In this document: piece after piece, positions 57,539-64,000 of the stretch
Layout: every line of letters begins with the position of its first letter
Numbering within the stretch: the stretch's first letter is position 1
From: Blautia hominis
GTDB taxonomy: Bacteria > Bacillota > Clostridia > Lachnospirales > Lachnospiraceae
NCBI GenBank assembly: GCA_002270465.1
Contig: NQOF01000008.1
Span: 1 to 64,000, forward strand
DNA length: 64,000 bases
Direction: 5' to 3'
Translations under genes and position numbers: made by a program
The notes under the pieces: generated by a model
Databases searched by the model: none
Told to the model about the DNA's origin: nothing
What the model saw: only the letters and a program-made list of their open reading frames with translations

Positions 57539-58447
57539 ATGAAAGATTATGCAGTAATATCATTGGAACTTCACTTGTTTTTTATTAGGATCATGAAGGA
57601 ACATTCACTTTTTCTTGAGGCCGGATTTCAATTAAAGGATGCAGCCTGCATAAAAAAAGCAGGATGGTTCAGAGAACAGTTTGAGAAGATTTTAGGGGAA
57701 GTTGTGCAGTTAAGCGATGGCCTAGTGGGGTGCGGGGTGCTGGAATCACAGGAAGTGGTGACAGATTTTACAAGGCAGTCAGAGAAAAAGACATCACAGC
57801 TTACAGGGATACCCATTGATACATGTATTACGGTCAGGGAAGAAAAGCTCACGGCCGGAAACGGATGCAGCAGCAGGGAGACAAGGAACGAGGTAAGGAT
57901 GCTCAACCAGAAAGTTCTGCATCTGCTAAACGGGCTGATCGAGTTTAAAGAAGGGATCCTGGCAGATACGGAAGGATGCAGGTTGTTTACAGCCAATTAT
58001 CCGCTGCTGATAAAACACATTATAAGGGAGGCAAAATTATATCGTTCATTTTTATTGGAACTGGAAAGACGTGGTACGATCAGTGCAAAAAGCATGCGTG
58101 AGACCGAAATGTTCTGGAATCAGATCATGATGGAACATGCCTTATTTATCCGTGGATTACTGGACCCGTCGGAGGAAGAGCTGATCGCCGCTGCTGATGA
58201 GTTTGCAGGAGACTATAAAAAACTTTTATGCGAAGCCAGGAATAAAAATAACAGAACTATGGGTGATCTGACGAAAAAAACATTACAGGAAACAGAAAAA
58301 TATAGAGATTTCAAGACGGCAGGTACAAAAGGAATTAACGACTGTGAGATCTCGTCCATTATCCTGCCCCTGCTTGCAGACCATGTGCTGCGGGAAGCAA
58401 ACCATTATCTTAGAATCTTAGAGAATACATGTGATAAAAATATATAA
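57539..58447 (+). CDS. DUF2935 protein (ferritin-like helical bundle)
   Basis: The 302-residue protein has two four-helix halves with the repeated DUF2935 pattern: ELHLFFIRIMKEHSLFLEAG and WNQIMMEHALFIRGLLDPSE, then DHVLREANHYLRILE. The E...H residues in both halves suggest metal binding. Function is unestablished; the family is common in spore-formers. No strong ribosome-binding site was seen before ATG 57539. Confidence 0.87.
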   Translation: MKDYAVISLELHLFFIRIMKEHSLFLEAGFQLKDAACIKKAGWFREQFEKILGEVVQLSDGLVGCGVLESQEVVTDFTRQSEKKTSQLTGIPIDTCITVREEKLTAGNGCSSRETRNEVRMLNQKVLHLLNGLIEFKEGILADTEGCRLFTANYPLLIKHIIREAKLYRSFLLELERRGTISAKSMRETEMFWNQIMMEHALFIRGLLDPSEEELIAAADEFAGDYKKLLCEARNKNNRTMGDLTKKTLQETEKYRDFKTAGTKGINDCEISSIILPLLADHVLREANHYLRILENTCDKNI

Positions 58448-58520
58448 AGGTATTTGACACTGGTATAATGCCAAGTGACAATGGTTTCGTTCTTCCAATG
58501 TCGCCGCTTGTTCGCTTGTT

Positions 58521-58561
58521 TGCCGCATGAAGCGGAGTCGGTCCCTCCGATTCATGCGGCA
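58521..58561. repeat. GC-rich inverted repeat downstream of DUF2935 gene
   Basis: Arms TGCCGCATGAA and TTCATGCGGCA, with CGGAG/CTCCG inside, form a stable hairpin. Weaker complementarity extends outward to about 58502 and 58586 (CGCCG...GGCGG). No T-run follows, so it is not a standard terminator. Confidence 0.7.
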
Positions 58562-58641
58562 GATGGCAAAACAGGCAGTGCCGGCGGTGTTGTTGGCGTA
58601 GATAGCGAGTGCTGTATCACAGGAATTTACGCAACACTGTA

Positions 58642-59730
58642 CTAGCTGCGATTTGCCAATTTCGGCGCAATTTCCTCTAACAATATGCGGTCAAATTCTG
58701 CCTTGTTGCTAAGAAAGGGCATATGATCTGCATCCGGAATTGAAAAAATCTGTTTATCCGGTGCCGCTATTTCATCAAAAAAAGATTTTGCCAGAAGATA
58801 GGGGCTGTTATAATCATTTGCTCCCATTATGTAGTATACCGGAACTTGATAATCAGCTCCGTAGTTTCTTATGTCGGCTTTTTCCATTAAAAACGGCATC
58901 ACGTCCCCTTGATCATGAAATACATGAAGCTGGTTGAATAGGAACGAATTTTTTAGTTCGTTAAATGAATAATACGGAGTTGCCAGTATGCGGATCACAT
59001 CACCTAAACCCATATTTACGGAAAGTCCGTATTTGCTTTGATACGTTCTTACGGTCATCAGATCTGCCATATAGTTTGGACCGTAATCCGATGGCGGATA
59101 TGGTGCAACAGCTTCCAGCGCCTTGATATCTTTTTGGTTTCCTGCCGCTTTCGCCACTTCCAGCGTCTTTTCATAGCCCACACGCTCATTGTCCGCCATC
59201 TTAACCACCTGCGAAATCCCGATATACGCGCTGTAATCCTCCGGATAGGTCTGCACAGCCATGGTTCCCAGCACCGTCCCCCAGCTATGGCCTGCGAGGA
59301 TGATCTTTTTCTTGTTGAACTGCTGCTGTAGATACGCCGTCACTTCATGGACATCTTCCAGAACACGCTCCGCACGCATGGTCTGCAAAACTGTCGCCGG
59401 ATCGTTCGCAAAGTATGTTTTGCCTACATTGCGCTGATCCCAGTTGACCACAGTAAAATCATTTTCCCACGCATACTGGTACAGATGTAAAAGTGGCATC
59501 ATTGAATTACCGGGGCCTCCATGCACCCACAGGATGATGGGGTTGTCTGCGTTTTGTCCCCGGATATATAATGCCTGCTTTATGCCGCCGATCTCCACCA
59601 TTTCCATGCGGTCTATGCCGGGAGCTTTGATTTTATGTCTTGTTCGTATGATCGCAGGGGCTATCAGCCGCAAACATGCAAACGCCAGAATAAAAACAGC
59701 GATCAGTGAGCAAAAAGTGATTAACAACAT
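58642..59730 (-). CDS. Membrane-anchored alpha/beta hydrolase (proline iminopeptidase-like)
   Basis: The 362-residue protein has an N-terminal hydrophobic anchor (MLLITFCSLIAVFILAFACL). A hydrolase domain follows with LWVHGGPGNSMM (oxyanion HGGP), VNWDQRNVGKT and the nucleophile elbow LAGHSWGTVLG; a late His is in DADHMPF. HGGPG plus DQR are the signature of proline iminopeptidase-type enzymes. It is probably attached to the outer membrane face. GGAGGT precedes ATG 59730. Confidence 0.88.
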   Translation of the reverse strand: MLLITFCSLIAVFILAFACLRLIAPAIIRTRHKIKAPGIDRMEMVEIGGIKQALYIRGQNADNPIILWVHGGPGNSMMPLLHLYQYAWENDFTVVNWDQRNVGKTYFANDPATVLQTMRAERVLEDVHEVTAYLQQQFNKKKIILAGHSWGTVLGTMAVQTYPEDYSAYIGISQVVKMADNERVGYEKTLEVAKAAGNQKDIKALEAVAPYPPSDYGPNYMADLMTVRTYQSKYGLSVNMGLGDVIRILATPYYSFNELKNSFLFNQLHVFHDQGDVMPFLMEKADIRNYGADYQVPVYYIMGANDYNSPYLLAKSFFDEIAAPDKQIFSIPDADHMPFLSNKAEFDRILLEEIAPKLANRS

Positions 59731-59821
59731 ATTTGATACCTCCTTATGAGTATTCTTTTTTCAGTCACAATGGCAGCTCCTCCAACCGTTATTTGTATAA
59801 TAAGAGCATCGGCTTCATCTG

Positions 59822-60469
59822 TCACACAGAGCTATTTTCGTAAAAATCACTAATAGAATTTATGATTTCATCTTCAAGTATATCAACACCTAATTGTCTC
59901 ATAAGATGCTGCAAAAATCGAAATCGTTTTTGAAGTGTGGAAAAATCACCCTGAAAGATATCCGTATCACACCAAAAGTTTAAGAGCAGCAGAAGAACCT
60001 CCGCACATTCATTGGGAAACGCTGTAGAGATGCTTCTATCTTCTATGCCTTCTCGTATAACATCTGCTATGATTGGTGCAAGTTTTTTTACGTTATCCTG
60101 TGTAAAGGCCAGTATGATCTGTGGACTTTCTGCCGCACTTGAGATCATATTACCGGACTCTTTGATAATCTTTTCATCCATTAAATTCCGCTTAATCAAA
60201 CCTCTCAGCTTTTCCTTTGCTGTAAGTCCGTGCATTTCATCAAGCCATTTTTTTACCGTTTCTGTTATCTGCTCAAACTGCCTTTCCATAACCGCATTAA
60301 AAATATCTTCTTTAGAACTGAAGTGATGAAAGATCCCACCCTTTGACATTCCCACAGCATCTGCGATATCCTGCATACTTGTTTTATCATATCCTTTTTC
60401 AGCAAATAACTTTGCAGAAATGGTAATGATATTTTCAATTGCTTGTTTTGGATTGTTCTTTCTGGTCAT
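59822..60469 (-). CDS. TetR-family regulator upstream of the hydrolase
   Basis: ATG 60469 (MTRKNNPKQAIENIITISAK) follows AAAGGGG. The HTH is typical (LFAEKGYDKTSMQDIADAVG, MSKGGIFHHFSSKEDIFNAV). A palindrome directly upstream (60488-60510) is its probable operator. It is transcribed toward the hydrolase gene in the same direction with about 90 bases between, so the two probably form one autoregulated unit. Confidence 0.88.
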   Translation of the reverse strand: MTRKNNPKQAIENIITISAKLFAEKGYDKTSMQDIADAVGMSKGGIFHHFSSKEDIFNAVMERQFEQITETVKKWLDEMHGLTAKEKLRGLIKRNLMDEKIIKESGNMISSAAESPQIILAFTQDNVKKLAPIIADVIREGIEDRSISTAFPNECAEVLLLLLNFWCDTDIFQGDFSTLQKRFRFLQHLMRQLGVDILEDEIINSISDFYENSSV

Positions 60470-60487
60470 CCTATAACCCCTTTCCAC

Positions 60488-60510
60488 TAAAAACCGACCG
60501 TTGGTTTTTA
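60488..60510. promoter_or_regulatory. Putative TetR operator
   Basis: TAAAAACCGACCGTTGGTTT forms an imperfect palindrome with ACC.AC.GT.GGT symmetry immediately upstream of the TetR gene. The location fits autorepression. Confidence 0.6.
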
Positions 60511-60600
60511 TTATACAAGCTATTTCTGCTCCTGTCAAGCAGCACTGCGTTTATAGCAAAGCAATAAGGATTGGTGGTTAACGTATCTTTCTTTGCAAGA

Positions 60601-60635
60601 AAAACGCCGTCCATTGTCTCCAATGGCGGCGTTTT
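60601..60635 (-). terminator. Terminator of the splB gene
   Basis: Stem AAAACGCCG(T)CCATTG / CAATGG(C)GGCGTTTT around a short loop. On the minus strand it is followed by TTTTTC, about 55 bases after the splB stop. Confidence 0.75.
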
Positions 60636-60688
60636 GATGCAGGTTGACACCTGTGTTTTCGTTTATTTCCGGTAATCATCTGATAGAT

Positions 60689-61684
60689 TCAGCTGAAATA
60701 CAAAATCTCCATATGCGGAAGTTTTCTGGCTAGCTCAGTCCGGAAAAAAAGTTCTCCTTCCTGCCTGGAAGGCTGATTATAACCGTATTTACCCCGGCCC
60801 CGGACCTGCATTTTTTCTTTGTCATAAAGATCCGGGGCATCCGGGAAGGCCTCCTCATTGATCTTTCGGTGGACAAAGCTATAGCTCATAAAAATGATTT
60901 CTATAAATGCGGTTTTCTTTACTTTTTCGGAAAGTTTTTCAGAAAGAACCGTGATCAATTGACTGTACATATCCTGCCATCCGGGGAGAAATATGACAGG
61001 TGCAATGAGGATTCCGCAGGGATATCCTGCCTCACACATTTGGTTGAGAGCTTCCATTCGTTTGTTCAGAGGTGAAGTGCCCAGTTCAATCTGTCGGATG
61101 ATCTTATCGGGATTTACACTCATGCGGAAAATGACTTTTCCGCCGTGGTGCAGGGGAAGAAGGGGGGCCACACTGGCAAATTTAGTTGGGAAAGTCAGAC
61201 GGCCTTTTCCACTTTCAGCAAAACGTTCTATGGTCCATTCCAGGTTGTGGGTGATGGTGTTTTCCAGGACCAAGTCACTGTTGCTGCCGATTTCAAAGGT
61301 CAGATTTTCGGATGAACGGTCTGCAGTTTTCATGATCTTGTCAAGCATCTCTTCCCGGTTTACAAAAAGACGGAGATAAGAGCATTTATTATAATTGCAG
61401 ACCAGATAACAGTACAGACAGGCTGCAATACAGCCGGATGAGGTATAAGGTACAAGAAAATCCGAGACTTTGGCGTTGGGTACATGCCGGTGGGTTTTGC
61501 GGATGCCGATAATGAGATACTGCTTCATTTCTCTGAAATCAGAGTTGGGCCTTGTGCGCAGTTCGTCTATTTTATTATGGCTGTCAATGGGAATCCAGGT
61601 TCTGTCCTGGTATTTTTGTTTCAGGTATTTTCCTAGTTCATAGCCCATGGCTGCTTCTTCATAGTAGATTTTGTCTGGAAACAT
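60689..61684 (-). CDS. splB: Spore photoproduct lyase
   Basis: ATG 61684 (MFPDKIYYEEAAMGYELGKY) follows GGAGGTCCGCATAT. The 331-residue protein has the radical SAM cluster in SSGCIAACLYCYLVCNYNKC with further Cys typical of SPL, and the ..TFEIGSNSDLVLENTITHNL and RMSVNPDKIIRQIELGTSPL strands. SPL repairs UV-induced spore photoproduct during germination, so the organism probably makes spores. It follows the AraC gene by 28 bases in the same direction. Confidence 0.93.
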   Translation of the reverse strand: MFPDKIYYEEAAMGYELGKYLKQKYQDRTWIPIDSHNKIDELRTRPNSDFREMKQYLIIGIRKTHRHVPNAKVSDFLVPYTSSGCIAACLYCYLVCNYNKCSYLRLFVNREEMLDKIMKTADRSSENLTFEIGSNSDLVLENTITHNLEWTIERFAESGKGRLTFPTKFASVAPLLPLHHGGKVIFRMSVNPDKIIRQIELGTSPLNKRMEALNQMCEAGYPCGILIAPVIFLPGWQDMYSQLITVLSEKLSEKVKKTAFIEIIFMSYSFVHRKINEEAFPDAPDLYDKEKMQVRGRGKYGYNQPSRQEGELFFRTELARKLPHMEILYFS

Positions 61685-61712
61685 ATATGCGGACCTCCAT
61701 GATAGTATAAAC

Positions 61713-62570
61713 TTAGGATGGCAGTTCCGGTGAAAAATATTCCCTGATCCCGCTTCGTATTCTCTGGGGTGTATCACCGTACAGCTTCTTAAAGGTGCGC
61801 ATAAAAACTTTATAATTGCTGATTCCGTTTCTTTCCATCAGTACAGTGATACTTTCATCTGTATTTTTCAGATCATCATATAAATGCATGGTGCGGACAG
61901 AATTCAGATACTCCAGAAAGGTCTGTCCTGTGTACCTTTTAAACAGACGACAGAAATATTCGCGGCTTACGGCAAGGCTTGCGGCGGCGTCATCCAGTGT
62001 CAGCGGTTTTTGAAAATGGACCCGGACCCAGTCCATAACCTGGGTAACCCGCTCTAAATCTCTGTTAGTTCTTACTTCCGGCGCAGCGGGGGAGAGGGAA
62101 CAGTAATTCTTATACAAGTGGTACAAAAATTCATAGAGATTGGCAGCAAAAAAGAACTGATAGCCATTTTCCTGGTATGTATAGGCATCCAGCATCTGCT
62201 CCAGGCACACACGGAGGTTTGAGAAGTCTTCTGTATGATCTCTCGGTGAGATCATTGTCTGAAAGTGCAGGTTTGTGCCGGAGGGCAGGAAACTTTGGAG
62301 CTGTTCAGCGGAAATCTGCAGCAGGATATAAGAAACTGAGCCATTGGCCCGGGTCATGTGGAGTTCTTTACTGTTGATTATCATCAGATCGCCGGGGGTG
62401 AGCAGATAGGAACCCGCCTGCACGACCGCGGTCAGTTCCCCCTCCATCATATATAAAACCTCCAGATAATCATGCCAATGGGCAGGAATGGTCAGGTCCG
62501 TACATTGGGACAGCATAAATTTTGCAGGCAGACCATTTGTCTCCCGGACTTTCTCATATTGGTACGGCAT
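61713..62570 (-). CDS. AraC-family transcriptional regulator
   Basis: ATG 62570 (MPYQYEKVRETNGLPAKFML) follows GGAGGC. The 285-residue protein has a cupin sensor (IPAHWHDYLEVLYMMEGELT, ..LTPGDLMIINSKELH). The C-terminal AraC double HTH follows (LTLDDAAASLAVSREYFCRL and ITVLMERNGISNYKVFMRTF). It is divergent from a GH3 beta-glucosidase gene across a 250-base region with a long hairpin, so that gene is its likely target. Confidence 0.9.
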   Translation of the reverse strand: MPYQYEKVRETNGLPAKFMLSQCTDLTIPAHWHDYLEVLYMMEGELTAVVQAGSYLLTPGDLMIINSKELHMTRANGSVSYILLQISAEQLQSFLPSGTNLHFQTMISPRDHTEDFSNLRVCLEQMLDAYTYQENGYQFFFAANLYEFLYHLYKNYCSLSPAAPEVRTNRDLERVTQVMDWVRVHFQKPLTLDDAAASLAVSREYFCRLFKRYTGQTFLEYLNSVRTMHLYDDLKNTDESITVLMERNGISNYKVFMRTFKKLYGDTPQRIRSGIREYFSPELPS

Positions 62571-62607
62571 GTTTGCCTCCTTTTGATAACGTTGTTTTAT
62601 CATCAAT

Positions 62608-62653
62608 GCCAGTGCTCCATCCGGTCAGATACAAGACCGGGCGGAGCACTGGC
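62608..62653. repeat. Long inverted repeat between araC and GH3 genes
   Basis: GCCAGTGCTCCATCCGGTC (62608-62626) pairs with GACCGGGCGGAGCACTGGC (62635-62653) with one or two mismatches. It lies in the leader of the AraC gene and upstream of the GH3 promoter region. No T-run makes it a standard terminator. Confidence 0.75.
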
Positions 62654-62817
62654 GTGTGTTTGTCAATACTGACAGAGAACCTTCTGGTAATATTCTAGCA
62701 AACCGGGGGAAAAATATCAATATCAGCCTATAAATAGTTAAAAAGAGCCGTAGAAATTTGGGAGGTTATTGGTCATAATAGTACATAAAGAAAGACAAGT
62801 TATCTGGGAGGAATACC

Positions 62818-64000
62818 ATGCAGTTAAAAAAGAAAACATTTACGGGAACAACTTCAAATGAAGTGACAGTAAGAGAGACCGAAAACAGAAAAACGGCCCG
62901 CCAGGCAGCCGCAGAAGGATTTGTTCTTCTGAAAAACCAGGAGCATATCCTGCCTTTAAAAAAGGGAATAAAGCTTGGCCTGTACGGGGCAGGTGCTGTG
63001 AAGACCATAAAGGGCGGTACAGGCTCCGGTGACGTAAACGAGAGAGAATGCATCAACATCTGCCAGGGCTTAAAAAATGCCGGGTATGAGATCACCAGCG
63101 ATGCCTGGCTGGATGCCTATGCATCGCTCTATGAGGAGACACGGCTTAAATGGCGGGATGAAATTTTAGGAAAACTGAAAGCATACCATGACAATTTCTT
63201 TGAAGCATACTCCACGACTCCCTTTTTCATGCCCTGCGGAGATCCGGTTGATATGGAGAAGGCTTCTGCAGATGGTGCGGATACGGCGATCTATGTGCTG
63301 AGCCGTATTGCAGGTGAAAATGCGGACCGCCATGATACAGAGGGGGATTATTTCATTTCCGCTGAGGAAAAAGCATTGATCGCCCAGTTGTCAAAAGCAT
63401 ATCACTCCCTGGTGCTGGTCATCAACACAGGAGGCCTTGTGGATCTGGCCTTTGTGGAGGAATTTGACAATATCAAAGCTGTTCTCCAGTTTGTACAGGC
63501 AGGACAGGAGGGTGGAAACGCTTTCGCGGATGTGATATCCGGCAAAGTAACTCCAAGCGGCAAACTGGCGGATACATGGGCTCTTACTTATAAAGATTAT
63601 CCCAACAGTGACACGTTCAGCTTTAAAAACGGGGACGTGAATACAGAAAAATACCAGGAAGGCATTTATGTGGGATATCGTTACTTTGATACTTTTGACG
63701 TGCCCGTGCACTATCCTTTCGGTTATGGACTGTCTTATACAGACTTTTCGATCAGCACAAGGGATATCAAAGTAATAAATACAGAAAACGGCAAACCGGA
63801 GATCGCGGTAACTGTGGAGGTGACCAATGCGGGAGATACATACTGTGGAAAGGAAGTTGTGCAGATTTACGTTTCCTGCCCCCAGGGGAAGCTGGAAAAA
63901 GAGTACCGCCGCCTTGCCGGATTTGCCAAGACAGAGGAATTAAAACCGGGAGAAACCTGCCGCATGACCATTACCTTCCCGGTTTATCAGCTGGCTTCCT
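62818..64000 (+). CDS. GH3 family beta-glucosidase with reversed domain order (3' end outside window)
   Basis: ATG 62818 (MQLKKKTFTGTTSNEVTVRE) follows GGGAGGA. The visible 394 residues begin with the GH3 C-terminal type domain: RQAAAEGFVLLKNQEHILPL, LGLYGAGAVKTIKGGTGSGD, ..GQEGGNAFADVISGKVTPSG. A fibronectin III-like domain follows (VTVEVTNAGDTYCGKEVVQI). In common GH3 enzymes these follow the TIM barrel; the reversed order is known from rumen and gut Firmicutes. The catalytic barrel should lie beyond 64000. No signal peptide is seen. It is divergent from the AraC gene, its probable activator. Confidence 0.9.
   Translation, partial: MQLKKKTFTGTTSNEVTVRETENRKTARQAAAEGFVLLKNQEHILPLKKGIKLGLYGAGAVKTIKGGTGSGDVNERECINICQGLKNAGYEITSDAWLDAYASLYEETRLKWRDEILGKLKAYHDNFFEAYSTTPFFMPCGDPVDMEKASADGADTAIYVLSRIAGENADRHDTEGDYFISAEEKALIAQLSKAYHSLVLVINTGGLVDLAFVEEFDNIKAVLQFVQAGQEGGNAFADVISGKVTPSGKLADTWALTYKDYPNSDTFSFKNGDVNTEKYQEGIYVGYRYFDTFDVPVHYPFGYGLSYTDFSISTRDIKVINTENGKPEIAVTVEVTNAGDTYCGKEVVQIYVSCPQGKLEKEYRRLAGFAKTEELKPGETCRMTITFPVYQLAS

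Overview
The window looks like chromosomal DNA of a spore-forming, gut-type Clostridia, most likely Lachnospiraceae (Blautia/Clostridium XIVa-like). Supporting features are moderate GC, strong GGAGG ribosome-binding sites, TTGACA/TATAAT promoters, a spore photoproduct lyase, carbohydrate clusters with AraC regulators, a RibU-type ECF transporter under an FMN riboswitch, and MoxR/DUF58/transglutaminase genes. This is inferred from gene content; no rRNA or tRNA is present.

Layout. 1-3073: relic of a prophage early module (sigma-like factor, broken DUF4406-like gene, DUF2800, DUF2815 cut short). 3074-6611: a second small integrated element (gene remnants, XRE repressor with operators, TTG-start gene, excisionase, tyrosine integrase, CPCC protein), then the 5' part of a group II intron lacking its reverse transcriptase and domain V. 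7179-13822: AraC-regulated galactoside cluster (GH4 alpha-galactosidase, GPH symporter, GH2 enzyme). 14255-18128: a large c-di-GMP protein on the minus strand. 18079-21396: a TetR regulon with identical 15-bp operators before tetR and before a lipoprotein/membrane protein/acyltransferase operon. 21717-23387: P-loop kinase, VOC protein and a small beta-barrel-like protein. 23581-25745: an isolated cas6 with a 13-repeat CRISPR array and no effector or adaptation genes. 26054-28063: an unusual thioester-domain protein with poly-Asn and Cys/Pro-rich repeats. 28471-30258: HxlR regulator and radical SAM genes, one truncated. 30310-36468: hydrolase, AAA/VWA operon, FMN riboswitch-ribU-flavoprotein operon. 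36613-39771: hybrid histidine kinase with three near-copies of one PAS unit.

40108-41572 holds what appears to be a complete invertible promoter switch: a tyrosine recombinase, two inverted 24-bp sites with an asymmetric 6-bp core, a consensus promoter between them currently facing away from the next gene, and a small RNA polymerase alpha-CTD-like protein that would be switched on by inversion. 41569-44534: HxlR/nitroreductase, ATC hydrolase-like gene, four 47-bp tandem repeats, and a NYN nuclease with OST-HTH domains. 44681-51347: small helical protein, aromatic-acid exporter-like protein, flavodoxin lipoprotein and the MoxR-DUF58-transglutaminase operon. 51414-52020: cold-shock gene with a terminator hairpin in its leader and, just upstream of its promoter, a 214-bp element with perfect 47-bp inverted arms. 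52092-58447: GNAT pseudogene, 17-bp tandem repeats in front of bcp, a membrane/secreted operon with a decayed duplicate, GPP34-like and DUF2935 proteins. 58642-64000: hydrolase, TetR, splB, AraC and a GH3 beta-glucosidase running off the end.

The most interesting items are the invertible promoter with its alpha-CTD-like output, the solitary cas6-CRISPR unit, the Cys/Pro-rich thioester protein, and the cold-shock leader with its giant inverted repeat.
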